A stretch of DNA of 64,000 bases from Helichrysum umbraculigerum. Taxonomy: Eukaryota; Streptophyta; Magnoliopsida; Asterales; Asteraceae. The notes under the pieces are model-generated. The model was given only the letters and a program-made list of their open reading frames with translations, made no database searches and was not told the origin of the DNA. Each line of letters opens with the position of its first letter. Positions within the stretch are counted from its first letter, which is position 1. The position numbers and the translations under genes were made by a program. This document shows, piece by piece, positions 1-10,851 of the stretch. The stretch spans positions 64,825,837 to 64,889,836 of the forward strand of contig CATIUR010000004.1 of the NCBI GenBank assembly GCA_949592205.1, in the 5' to 3' direction.

Positions 1-543
1 TCACACAATGATTTACATTTTATTTCTATATAGTAGACACACTCAATTCCAACAGTATCACTATTATATCTTAGTCTACAATGTGTCTACACAGTTTCAC
101 ACACATTCTGTAATTCAAATTTCAGTCAGAATTACTCATATCACTAAATATCTCATTTAGTATTCTAATCTTTATCCCCAACACATAACACAGTTATCAA
201 ATAACTCAAAACTGAGGAATCATATCAGTCTGACTCAATTTACTTTACTACAGATCATCATTGTAAAGCAAACAATTCAAATCAAGGTTAATCCAAGTAA
301 GCTTATCGAGGATTACCTGATATAGCAGCACTGCCAAGAGTACTGGTTAGTACTCATTTGTTACCGTCTCTGTATTCAAAACAACAATCTCACAAATTGT
401 TAAGCGTTAGCACATAACACACTAACTGGTTCTCATACAACTAATCCCACATTCTTGGAATGTTTGACTTGACACATCCATAGATTTGGGATGGAACATT
501 ACCAATGTCCAATTCGCCCAAACCTATGCTCTGATACCAACTT
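1..543 (-). mobile_element. Leader and primer-binding site of Ty3/gypsy element A (runs off window)
   Basis: Read on the minus strand, a primer-binding site matching the 3' end of initiator tRNA-Met (TGGTATCAGAGC) lies at 528-539, four bases after the LTR edge. The following 500 bases are non-coding leader, homologous to the leader of fragment B (42773-43290 on the plus strand). Both leaders contain a conserved TATCAGGTAAT stretch that looks like a 5' splice site. No gag frame is reached before the window edge, so the body of the element lies to the left. Confidence 0.75.
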
Positions 544-2461
544 ATAACACCCCTCATTTCGCTACATTATTTAAATGTATTTTACATCGGAAGCGTATAT
601 CGAATCACATTCTTTAAATAGAATATAGTAAAACTTCTAACATTTCAAAAACATATTATAAACACTGGGTGTTATATAAAATTCCAAAACATAACTATTG
701 GTTATCAAACCAATATCAGAGTTTACATCCGGTCAAACATTCCATCCAATCAACAATCTTCTTGCCCACCCACTGTATATACACAATAACCTGCAAGAAG
801 GACTGTGGTGGGGTTAGCATAACGCTAAGTGAGCAAACATATAAACAACAGTTTAACTTAGCATAACAACTCTGTTCACAGTAAGTACCATAATCATACA
901 AGGTCACAGAGTATCCAGAGTCCTTGGGGAAAACCTTCAGCCAAGAACATACAAGTCTATTTCAAAGAGATAACATCTCAATACAATTTCTTAAAATGAG
1001 GATCGGTGGTTCCAGAGGTATCATAATACCCGGGGATTCCCCTAGAACACTTAGCGTCAATCCGTATGGCCAATACAGAATAGACCGATAGTTTGGTACT
1101 AATCACATACGACCTAATTTCCTATTAACGATAAGTACAAGGAAATTCCTGTCGTGATTCAATAGTAACCAAACCCAACTATCAAGTTGACCCCAAGTCT
1201 GATGCCCAAAGGCCAAATGTATAACATGTGATCACATAATCAATTAGGTCAACTTATCAGACTAAACAGTCTATCAACAGTATTATTACTAACAACCATA
1301 ATCATAATGGATAACAAACACAGTAATAATACGTTACTCGTTGTAACCAAACTTGTTACAACTAAATCATACTGAGGTTATAGATCCACTCACCGAATAC
1401 CTCAGCATTCCACTCAGTAGTCTAATGTCACTGAGTTCTTCTGTTTATCTGAAATCACAACAGAACACACACAAGTTAATAACTTGTCTCAACTGTATAT
1501 AACATATATCAATTCATAATACTGGAACTTAAACACAATTGTTACTACAATTACAAGTTCCAAATCGTGTATTAATAATGTTGATATATCAAGGTCATAA
1601 CATGTTATAACAATTAACATTCGAAATGCATCGTTTTAAAATCTAAAAGTTGGACAGGGGCCTCAAGCCGCCGGCTTCCCTTAGAAGCCGCCGGCTTCAA
1701 TCAGTTCAACACAAGCCGCCGGCTTCGATCAGAAGCCGCCGGGTTCATCAAAGTAAGCACAAGCCGCCGGCTTGGGAACGAAGCCGCCGGCTTCGACCTT
1801 CGTCCCAGCCGACCTGCGCTGCTGTTCAAGCTGAATCCGACCAAAACACACCCAAACTCGATTTCTAGCAGTGTTATTCAACAAATAACTTCATATAATC
1901 AATATGTAACCTTTATAACATGATTTCTAACATCCAAATCTCTCAAATCATCAATTTACTCAATTTAAATAAAAATCAAATTCTTAAATACTCAAGAACA
2001 CTTACTGATTGAAGAATCTAACGATGGTAATCTGATGATTAGGAAGTTTCACGAGAATCACAACTTCCTGATTGGATTTCTGGATTGATTTGGAGGTTTT
2101 CAGAGAGTTTCTGTGAGTTTCTGGAATAAACTGAATAACTTTCCTAAATAGGAAAAGATATATATATAAACCTAAGTCGGTTCAACCTAAAACCGCCTTC
2201 AATATACGGGTATAATTTAATACCCCATCTCAATCTATTGTCTGGAACCCGAAAACCATTTGCGAGTCCAAATATTTTATTTTACCGTCGACATTATTAA
2301 TTTACAACAATTAATAATTTACTTGTCACATTGGAATATTTAACTTCTATTCCAATTAATTTCAACTAGTTCACACAATATCATTTCCAAACACATTAAA
2401 TCATAATGTAAAATTCTAGGAAATAATATAAAACTATTAGGTCTATTTTGAGGATGTTACA
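544..2461 (-). mobile_element. 5' LTR of Ty3/gypsy element A
   Basis: The LTR reads on the minus strand from TGTAACATCC (at 2461) to a TGTTATA end at 544, next to the primer site. A TATA-like run lies near 2160-2175, a GC-rich palindrome array at 1665-1794, and a splice-acceptor-like CTTCTTGCAG near 791-800. The same acceptor and flanking text occur in fragment B at 42491-42500. The right edge cuts a MULE transposase frame. The partner LTR is outside the window, so a TSD cannot be checked. Confidence 0.7.
1665..1794. repeat. Six-copy palindrome array AAGCCGCCGGCTT in LTR A
   Basis: Six near-identical copies of a self-complementary 13-mer (AAGCCGCCGGCTT, one copy with G for C near the end) are spaced 15-30 bases apart in otherwise AT-rich LTR DNA. 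Each copy carries CG and CHG sites. Read on the minus strand the array lies in the transcribed leader, downstream of the TATA-like run. Confidence 0.9.
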
Positions 2462-3432
2462 AATATTGTTTCACATGCACTCATTAGAGCCAAATCTCTA
2501 TCTGTGATGATAACCCGCGGTTCATACGTATCGCCAAGTGCCAACTTTAGACAATTTAATGCCCACAGATAGTTGATTGTCTTTTCTCGATTTATCAAAA
2601 CGAATGCTATAGAAAATGTTTTGTTTGTAGAAGTAACACCGACGATTTCAAGAAAAGGTAACTTATAAACATTCGTATTGTACGTAGCATCCATCATCAA
2701 AATATGCGGAAATGTACGCAATATTTCATATGAAACTGGATGGATCCAGAATAATTCTTCTAATTGATTAGTAGAATCATTCGTACGATACTGAAAGTCA
2801 TACCCTTTCAACTTTAAAAATGACATTACAACCTGTATAGGAGTCAGATTTGCTTGACAGATTGTGCGAAGTTTTGCTTTTGCATTGTATATCGTTGTGT
2901 TTGAAGAAACATTTTCGGGATTCCGCTCCTTCAACGTCGCAAGAATTTCACGAGGCTTTATATTATTTCTTGACATATCTGCAACTAAACGAAATTCATC
3001 ATTTGTCAATCGCATTGCATATGCATGACCTTCCATATACATTATACTTTGATGATTGTGTGCTGGATTTATCATTGTTATTGACCAAACACCTTTTGTC
3101 TTTGAAAATTTTGCTACCATTTCAAATTTACAGTCAATTTTTTTGCAAGGAGTACTTTTTTCAGGTGTTACTTTACTCCTTGATACACCACCACGCTTAC
3201 ACATATATATCATCTTGCAACAATAACCATTTTTTGTTTTTGATCTTTTGATGATAATAACTTGTCTATGAGAAAGTGCCTCATTTTTCACCCATTCCAT
3301 CAATTCTTCACGACTAGTGAAAACCTGAAATTAGTAGTTATTTAGTTAGAACATGATAACATAATATGATTTATAGTACCCTTATATAAAATAATATACC
3401 TTATCGGTAGAAAAATCTGACACACTTGACAT
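2462..3432 (-). pseudogene. FAR1/MULE-type transposase, two exons, 3' truncated by LTR A
   Basis: A minus-strand gene starts with a short exon (3432-3400, ATG plus 10 codons). This ends at a GT donor; a TTTCAG acceptor precedes exon 2, which runs from 3324 to 2462 in the same frame. The N-terminal half has the FAR1-type DNA-binding pattern, with paired cysteines and a closing HNH motif. The C-terminal half begins the MULE transposase domain, with the first catalytic-region aspartate in MMDATYNTN and a later ITDRDLALMSA. The frame is then replaced by LTR A, so the remainder of the DDE domain is lost. FAR1/FHY3-like proteins derive from Mutator transposases, so a domesticated gene cannot be told from a transposon copy here. 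I could not find the TIRs of a parent element. Confidence 0.75.
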
Positions 3433-3552
3433 ATCTTCTTGTAAAACTTGAAACGTACCAGATTTTTTCTAAGGTAATTAATCGATATAAGTTTTGAATG
3501 TTATGAAAAAATGATTCGATATAGGTTCGTTTATATAAGAATTTTTTTTTCA

Positions 3553-3676
3553 CTTCAGTCGCGTCAAATAATTTGAGCTTTGCTTTAGTCGCGTCAAATA
3601 ATCTAAGCTTTTGATTTAGTCATGTCAAATAATTTTAACTTTTACTTTTATTCATGTCAAATAATTTAGGCTTTAT
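3553..3676. repeat. Four degenerate copies of a ~30-bp tandem repeat
   Basis: Four units built around AGTCGCGTCAAATAAT, drifting to ATTCATGTCAAATAAT, follow one another upstream of the MULE gene. They may be subterminal repeats of its parent transposon. This is an inference from position only. Confidence 0.7.
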
Positions 3677-3835
3677 TGCGAAAGTACTATTTTTTATTAA
3701 CTACATATTATCCTTAAAATATAATATATAAAGTAAAAAATAAATAAACAAGATATTGACTATTATTGAGTATGGGCAAGACGGCAAGTATGGGTTCTCT
3801 GCAGCCTACAACATCTCCCTATAACAAAATGATGA

Positions 3836-3861
3836 GGGGGGGGGGGGGGGGGGGGGGGGGG
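3836..3861 (+). repeat. Homopolymer of 26 G
   Basis: An uninterrupted run of 26 guanines sits between ATGA and TACCCTCAT, so a short inverted match (ATGAGGG/CCCTCAT) brackets it. Such a run can form G-quadruplexes and is also prone to length error in sequencing or assembly. The rest of 3433-4200 holds no gene that I can support. Confidence 0.95.
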
Positions 3862-4200
3862 TACCCTCATTGACACCCTTTGTTTGTGCACATAAAAGAG
3901 AACGGGAATGTTTTGGAGAGAGATGTGTGGAAGTATGTGTTTTTTGGTATTTGAATATGTGTTTAGTTAGGGTTTTGAGTGTTTATATATCTAGTTTTTT
4001 TGGAGGTCTTAAAAAATTGAGGGTTGTGATTAACTTGATTTAAATGAATGGTGAGGATTGAAGAATGGTTGAATCTTAAACTCTTAAATTGAAAAGGGGC
4101 CAAATGCTTTATATATGAGTAAAGATATATATCTCATGAGGTCTATAATAATTGGTGTGGACTGTGGAGGTGCACCCATATGATCATCTCTATAATTATA

Positions 4201-4804
4201 AAAACCCATTTACCCATTTACCCTTAAAACAATTTATCTCACAAACGACAAGTCAAAAAATTATGAAAATTGCACCATAAAATTCAGCGTTTTCTCCTTT
4301 TTGATTTAAGATCTATCATGACATATTTTCGACGAGTTTTTTTCCCCGTTTTTTGGTGGGTTTTACGTATACTAACGCATATGTTAGTGACTTAGTGTTG
4401 CGTTTAGAGTTTAGGGTTTGAGGGTTAGGGTTTAGGGTTTGGAGTTTAGGGTTTAGCAAAAGCCCTAAACCCTAAACCCTAACCCTCAAACCCTAAACCC
4501 TAAATGCTTTACTAAACCCTAAAACCTAAAGCATACTAAACCCCAAACCCTAAACCCTACTAAACCCTGCTAAACCCTAATAAACACTTAACCCTAACCC
4601 TAAATCTAATTTATAACAAAAAAGTAACATATGTGTTATAATTTGTAAAACCCACCCAAAAATAGAAAAAAATAAACTCGTCGAAAATATGTCTTGAGTG
4701 ATCTTAAATCGAAGAGGAGAAAACACTGAATTTTTTGCTGCAATTATCACAATTTTTCGACTTGTTGTTTGTGAGATAATGTGTTTTAGGGGTAAATGGG
4801 TTTT
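4201..4804. mobile_element. MITE-like element with ~165-bp TIRs and telomere-like core
   Basis: The left arm (about 4201-4375, starting AAAACCCATTTACCC) matches the reverse complement of the right arm (about 4640-4804) along most of its length. Shared internal blocks include ATCTCACAAAC and CATATTTTCGACGAGTTT. The left arm has a small duplication of CCCATTTA. No clean target-site duplication is visible. There is no coding frame between the arms. The long TIRs and small size suggest a non-autonomous MULE-type element, but the superfamily is not certain. Confidence 0.75.
4397..4610. repeat. Telomere-like repeats in head-to-head orientation
   Basis: About 60 bases of TTTAGGG-type motifs (GTTTAGGG, GGTTAGGG) flip at a short CAAAAG spacer into about 150 bases of CCCTAAA motifs, with interspersed CTAAACCCTGCTAAACCC variants. 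They resemble the Arabidopsis-type plant telomere unit but are degenerate, and they lie inside the TIR element. Confidence 0.85.
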
Positions 4805-4968
4805 CTTTGTACACGTGGCATATTCTCATTGGTACCTCTATGCTTGCATTAAATTCCCATGAAGTACATACTACAATAATATGGTGCACCTTAATTTGCT
4901 TAGATGAGATGATTGGTTGGATTAACACTTCCCCCTTCCCTCAAAAAATGCACTTCCGTCTAGATCAT

Positions 4969-4972
<4 letters not shown>

Positions 4973-5040
<68 letters not shown>
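4973..5040. repeat. (AT)n microsatellite
   Basis: About 34 AT dinucleotide units sit directly next to the SINE-like unit. The second copy of that unit at 57.4 kb also has an AT tract on the same side. Reading frames made of Ile-Tyr repeats across it are artefacts. Confidence 0.97.
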
Positions 5041-5043
<3 letters not shown>

Positions 5044-5400
5044 CAAGAAACTATAATTTAATAATACACCTATAATTTTCGAATTAAAATATATATCATG
5101 AGTGCTGCGATATATGTAATAAATATATTTAGAGTAAATAATTAGAACAACTTAAATGTTAGCTTAGTTGGTTATCAAGCCATTATTCATATATGAGGTC
5201 ATGAGTTCAAATCTTGTAAGTAGCAATTTTAGTTTACTTTCTATTTGTTTAAAACTTCACTTTGATTTGTCCCACATTGGTAAGAAAACAAACTCAACTT
5301 AAGAATCACCATCTATATAATGTCAAAGAGTCCTCACTCCATTGAAGAGATATGTTGCTTCTACCCTAATGGGCCGACTAACATTCGGTTGGGCCTAAGT
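5041..5400 (+). mobile_element. SINE-like unit with tRNA A and B boxes (copy 1, uninterrupted)
   Basis: TAGCTTAGTTGG around 5160-5171 fits an RNA polymerase III A box, and GAGTTCAAATC at 5203-5213 fits a B box 31 bases downstream, as in tRNA-derived SINEs. Text nearly identical to the whole 360-bp stretch recurs at 57401-57754. There it is cut by the gag-only gypsy element exactly after CTAAGT. Here the sequence continues into CCGGTTCTCGG, so this copy shows the unoccupied site. The true SINE ends are not defined; a Helitron or larger unit carrying these boxes is the alternative. Confidence 0.55.
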
Positions 5401-6108
5401 CCGGTTCTCGGTCTTACCCGGTTCGACCAGCCGGCCCGAATAGTTCGTTGACTAGTCAAATTTTGGAAAAAAATCTGTTAATTTTGAACCGGAATTCTAG
5501 AAATATCCGGTCCAACCGGTCGGACCGAATCAGTTCTTAAAACATTGCCACTATGCAATATGAATCATAAATAATTCCCTTGCACCCATTGCCCATCGCA
5601 ACATCTCATCTCAATCTATAAGGACTATAGGTAAACATTAAATAATTTATTGCAAAGTTTAGTGTTACATCAAATTTGCTGTAAAATCCTCAAAAATTTG
5701 GTGTACACTAAAAATAGCACTATATTTAGTGAGTTGGTTGAAGTTCAAATTTTACACTAAAACACCATTGCAAAAATGCATACATTGGAGATGCCCTCAG
5801 GGTGTGTCTTATCTTATATTTAGAGCTTGTTAGTTTATTTTTCTCAATAAACTTTTAGTGTTAATAAATCACTTTTTAGTGTTTGATATAACCTATTAGC
5901 TAAATCTTATTAGCTTATTTAAGCTTGTTTCATAAGGTCGAAATCTTAAGCTTATTTTAGCCACTATAGAAGCCCCGGTTCATAGTCTCTACCTATTTTG
6001 ACTTATTAGTTTATTTGGCTCATGGATTACATATTATATCATCGATATCTTTTTCTAATCATTTTAGTGTTCTTCGTAACCTAATCCAAAACACTCCTTA
6101 ATAGATTT
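5401..6108. other. Intergenic, no gene seen
   Basis: The first 150 bases are rich in CCGGTC/GACCGG motifs that recur near 54590-54650, so they belong to a dispersed repeat. Around 5790 the phrase TTGGAGATGCCC resembles a PIF/Harbinger MITE end, but I could not find its partner. No coding frame. Confidence 0.5.
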
Positions 6109-6366
6109 GGGTTTATTGTTTCGTTATATATTAAACTTTATACATTCTTACTATTGTATGAAACATACTTTTGTTCTATTGTACGTATTGAACTTGTAAA
6201 TATCATCTATTGTATATAAACTTTCTTTTTTAGGTAAAGTCAAAGTAGGCAAGTTTTCTTTTTGCCCTACCCAAAAAAGGAAAATTTACGATATTTACAA
6301 GTTCAATACATACATTCATACAATAGTAAGAAGTGTAAACTTTAATAAATAGCGAAACAATAAACC
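6109..6366. mobile_element. Fold-back MITE, ~100-bp arms
   Basis: Left arm GGGTTTATTGTTTCG with downstream CTATTGTATGAA and GAACTTGTAAATATC is mirrored by the right arm ending GAAACAATAAACC. Same family as the MITE at 45129-45387. No clear TSD. It lies just downstream of the minus-strand LRK10-like ectodomain gene. Confidence 0.75.
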
Positions 6367-6643
6367 TTACGAAAATTTGGTTTTCCATTTTCTTCTCTTT
6401 CGGAGATGGGCAGAGGCAGAGAAGGTCAAGGTAAGTATGATATTGTACATTTAGACTAACATCTTGAGAAAAAATTTAATTGAAAACCCAACTTAAGTTT
6501 TTATTTAATTGAAAAAGTTTAGTAGGAAGTGTCTGGGAATACAATAAAACACATTTTTTGAAAGTTTGATACATTAAAAATAGCAAACGTAAGTTAAATA
6601 CACATAATAGACATCGGTTACAAGTTAGATGCATTTCCAGATA

Positions 6644-7450
6644 CTAACCCCAAAGGAATAAAACGAAAATGAGGGGAGCTAGAGGGAAAAAGAAGCCATA
6701 AATACCCGTTTTGGCGTCTAAACACTGAAATTGTCCATTGCTAGTAGTATTACATCGGCCACCGTTTTGATGACACTTATCACATAAGGGTGACAGCTGG
6801 AATGAGATAGAATAGTAAGGAGAGATAAGAGAAGATATGTTGGTTTCATTAGGTCCATTGAGGACGTATTGCCATCGCGCTTTCACTGGCAACCTTAGTA
6901 CTTCACATCTGTACGGGAGATCACTTGGTGGTGTTGAATTGCTGACTGAATACTTATTATAATAGAAATTGTGATCTTTGCATATGTTGAAGCTATTGTA
7001 ATTCGATTGCTGAAAATAAGTATTCGTTTCTGCAGCATAGTTGGAAATTTTTGTGCATTTGTAGAGATTAATGAAGGGAGCTAAAGAAATGGTGTACAAA
7101 AGAGGGCTTGGAGAGTTGAAATTAAAGTTATTCATAAATGCCTCACAAGGTGTATCTTTCATTTGTTCATCAAATGTTCTGTTATAGATCAAGACTGAAG
7201 CACGGGAATCAGACTTGGCAGCAATCTCATAAGTCTTTCCTCCAAACAGAATCGTTTCACTGTTAGAAGTACAGTTGATCTCAATCAACCCACATCGGTT
7301 GTCAGTAGCATTATAAAACGGGTACTTGAACGGGGCTAAATTACGGCAACTGAAACTTTCCGGGCAGATAGGTGTAGAAATATTGTTTGCTGTAGTAGAG
7401 TAAAGTGGAGGTAGACAAGAGAGAATAACGAACGAGTAAAAGATGTTCAT
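6644..7450 (-). CDS. LRK10-like receptor ectodomain protein without kinase
   Basis: This 268-residue frame starts with a probable signal peptide (residues 1-21, rich in Phe, Ile and Leu). A galacturonan-binding WAK-type domain follows (CPESFSC near 29, then FKYPF and CGLIEINC). A C-terminal WAK-associated cysteine motif lies near 222-243 (CDKCHQNGGRC ... C). These are the extracellular modules of leaf-rust-10-like receptor kinases and would face the cell wall. The frame ends with a hydrophobic tail (FFFPLAPLIFVLFLWG) and a stop, with no kinase exons in the following 600 bases. It may be a membrane-anchored receptor-like protein, or exon 1 of a kinase gene that has lost the rest and reads into former intron. 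Kinase pieces of the same family lie 38 kb away on the same strand but in the wrong order to join. Confidence 0.65.
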   Translation of the reverse strand: MNIFYSFVILSCLPPLYSTTANNISTPICPESFSCRNLAPFKYPFYNATDNRCGLIEINCTSNSETILFGGKTYEIAAKSDSRASVLIYNRTFDEQMKDTPCEAFMNNFNFNSPSPLLYTISLAPFINLYKCTKISNYAAETNTYFQQSNYNSFNICKDHNFYYNKYSVSNSTPPSDLPYRCEVLRLPVKARWQYVLNGPNETNISSLISPYYSISFQLSPLCDKCHQNGGRCNTTSNGQFQCLDAKTGIYGFFFPLAPLIFVLFLWG

Positions 7451-7609
7451 TTTAAATTACAACAGCACAGGTTAGACAAGAGAGAATAACGAATGAGACT
7501 ATCATTACTTGAGTCTTTGGAACAGCTGTTCATTACAAAAATGTGGACTGTATTATTAACGAACTTTCACATTGACAATTTCAACTCGCCCCACATCTTG
7601 TATCTTCTA

Positions 7610-8750
7610 GGGTTAATAATGGTTTAATACCCAAAGTTTCAACTTTTTTTCGTTTTAACACCTCAACTTTTTTTTAACGTTTTAACACTCCAACTTATAG
7701 TTTGACCAAAACTTAATACCCAAACTTTCAAAAAAATTTCGTTTTAACACCTCAACTTCTTTTTTAACGTTTTAACACTCCAACTTACAGATTGACCACA
7801 AATTAATCCCTTTAGTTTGTTTGTCCGTTTAAAATTACACTTCTGGATTTTTTTTTTTTTTTTTTGTTAACTCTTTAGTTTGAAATAATCAAGATTCGAT
7901 TTGAATACACTAGAAATTCTTCTCATAGGTTGTCTATTTAATATGTATTCTATTAATCCTTCAAAGAATACTAAGATTAGCTAACCTCGGGATCTCGAAT
8001 GTTTAGCTAACCTCGTGATCTCGAATGTTATTATCCTGTTAATTATAGTTTATTAATGTTATAATTCTAACTTATTACCTGGTCAGATTTTAATCAGAGT
8101 ATTTATAACCGGTAACCTGCTGAATAGGTAATGTTGAAATAATTGACTAGAAATACCCATTTATCGTAGTCAATTATTTCTGAATAGGTAATGTTGAAAT
8201 AAAATATGACCAGGTATTTCTAGTCAATTATTTCAACATTACTTATTCAGTAGGTTACCGGTTATAAATACCCTCATTAAAATCTGACCAGGTAATAAGT
8301 TAGAATTATAACAATAATAAACTATAATTAACAGGATAATAACATTCGAGATCACAAGGTTAGCTAAACATTCGAGATCCCGATGTTAGCAAATCTTAGT
8401 ATTCTTTGAAGGATTAATAGAATACATATTAAATAGACAACACATAACACGAATTTTTAGTGTATTCAAATCAAATCTTGATTATTTCAAACTAAAGAGT
8501 AAAAAAAAAATCCTTAAGTGTAATTTTAAACGGACAAACAAACTAAAGGGATTAAATTGTGGTCAAACTATAAGTTGGAATGTTAAAACGTTAAAAAAGA
8601 AGTTAAGGTGTTAAAACGAAAAAAATTTGAAAGTTTGGGTATTAAGTTTTGGTCAAACTATAAGTTGGAGTGTTAAAACGTTAAAAAAAAAAGTTGAGGT
8701 GTTAAAACGAAAAAAAGTTGAAAGTTTGGGTATTAAACCATTATTAACCC
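7610..8750. mobile_element. Fold-back Mutator-like element, arms ~550 bp, TSD TATCTTCTA
   Basis: The element starts GGGTTAATAATGG and ends CCATTATTAACCC. It is flanked on both sides by the identical 9-mer TATCTTCTA (7601-7609 and 8751-8759), the length typical of Mutator superfamily insertions. Almost the whole element is one inverted repeat with a short centre near 8160-8200. Each arm also carries a direct duplication of about 115 bp (the CGTTTTAACACCTCAAC block occurs twice). There is no transposase frame, so it depends on enzymes in trans. A transcript through it would form a hairpin of roughly 550 bp. Confidence 0.92.
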
Positions 8751-8759
8751 TATCTTCTA

Positions 8760-9924
8760 TGATAATGATAAGAACTTTGAAATTGTATGACTATTTGCAA
8801 TATTTTCTACGTTGACCAACATCATCAGGACTTTGACTAATCCACTCTTCTCATCCATTCATCTTTGGCCCTTTTCAAATGGCAAAAGGACACTTTAGGA
8901 AAGTTTGTTATCCTCATTTAATACGAACTAGATCAAAACCTGCGAAAATCGTGGGCTACATCATTAAAACGTTTAAAACAAAAGTTATCATAATATGAAG
9001 TAGTAGACATTGAATATACAATCGAAGAAACGTAAAATTTGGTGAAATTCACTTATTAATGGTAAGTTATTATATTATGACATACAATGCTACTGATTTT
9101 GCACACTTAATTGAGTCTAATATTAACAAATTCGTGGAGTTAATAACATATATGAGACGTGCGAAGATGTTATTGTTAAAAACGTCAAAACAATTTAGTA
9201 TCGTATCTCTTTAGCTTAATTATAGACATAGTGGTAAAGTTAAAATATTTGTACAGTAGACATTGAGGATTTGTTTATAATGGATGTATCATTTATAGTG
9301 TTGCATGTACACCAGGTTCGACCTTAGTCAGACGTTCTTCAAGGTAACCCGCGAAATTCGCGGGCTACCTCAAAAATTAAATAAAAATTTCATAATGTCT
9401 AGTTAGTTACATATTATTATATCATATCATTTTTTCCTATGTATTCAATATTATACATATATATAATCACGTAATTCACATAATTAGTTACATGGTTATC
9501 TGATAATTTTGTTTTATTTTATTTTACTATTATTTTTCTACAAAGTAACAAACTTTTTTTTTTTAAAGGCAGTTGTGGAATCACTGACGGACAATTAAAA
9601 ATTATGATTGTAAGTCAATACAAACAATGTACGTATGACACATTATTTACTCGGATTAAATAAAATTGATAGTCAATTTGAATTAGCTAATTGGTTTTTT
9701 GTAATTTTTAAGTTGTCTTCTTTATGCGGTTGACATTACAGAAATATTTTGAATGGAGAAAGAGATTTATATGTCTTAAGTTTATCAAGTATTATTAAAT
9801 CAACCTTATCGAAACATTCATTCTTAATCAATATCAATACCCTACATATTGTAAGAGTCAAGGATAATAAAATACTCGATAAGTGTTATTCGCTAATTAT
9901 TTGGAAAAGTTTTGAGAATCAAGA
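8760..9924. other. Intergenic, no gene seen
   Basis: AT-rich DNA without a supportable frame. It holds a 27-bp near-palindrome at 9342-9368 (GGTAACCCGCGAA facing TTCGCGGGCTACC) and a weaker related phrase near 8940-8965. Confidence 0.5.
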
Positions 9925-10851
9925 TGTAACACCCGCCAAGTTAGGACTAGCAGTTAGTGCCTAATTCACTGTTAATACATGTAATTAGTTCTGTATTAGG
10001 CTAATTTATGTATCAAAATATATATTGTTGAATATATACGAAAATGCGATTTGATTAGATCGTACGCAATTTAAATCGAATGTAATTCGGTTCAATTAAA
10101 TACGGACGTTGGTGAACAATTTAATTAAATAACATAAAGATTATTTAATGAAACTATTATATCTCAAGAATATTATTTTGAGAATATTTCACATTCATCT
10201 CGTACCATACAAACAATGTCCATGCGATTTAAAACATAAAACGCGCAAACAAAACGAAACAGGCTTGAATTATATTATATAACTCGATTGACAAGTATTT
10301 AATTTAATACTTCAACGAAAATATTGATTTCATTATTCGTATTTTAAAAACGTATATTTTAACGTATAAAATAATTATTTAACGTTTAAATAATCGGGAA
10401 AACGAACACCGCGCGGAACACGGAGCGGGGACTGAAAGGTGAGGCTTTCACCTACACCTCACCTCCTCCCCATTTCTCTCTTTCATTCCCATTTCAACAA
10501 AAACCCACACACACACAAACTCTCTCAACCAAATCTTCCAAATTTTCGGATCTCGCAAAAGCGACAACAAAACTCACATTTTCGGAATCACCATTACAAG
10601 GGGAACAAGATTAACAAAAGCACTAGCATCATTTTCGGACTACATCTCTCCCGATTTGCAATTGTAAGAAAATTTCTAAAAACTTAGATTTACTCATTTT
10701 GATGTATTATTTTGATGTTTGAATGTTTATATAACATCTATATGTCCAAATATATGAAGAAAACACGATTTTATAACCTAAAAATGAGTTAGATTTGCGT
10801 TTTGGGTCGAAAAATCTCGACAGCCAAAACTTTCTGGGCTGGTGTTCATCT

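Noticed and set aside
1650..1868. 72-codon frame with repeated KPPA and RSRR
   Set aside because: It is the palindrome array read as protein. It lies in an LTR leader on the strand opposite to the element.
5159..5213. Functional tRNA gene
   Set aside because: A and B boxes are present, but the sequence between and around them does not form acceptor and anticodon stems. SINE-like origin fits better.
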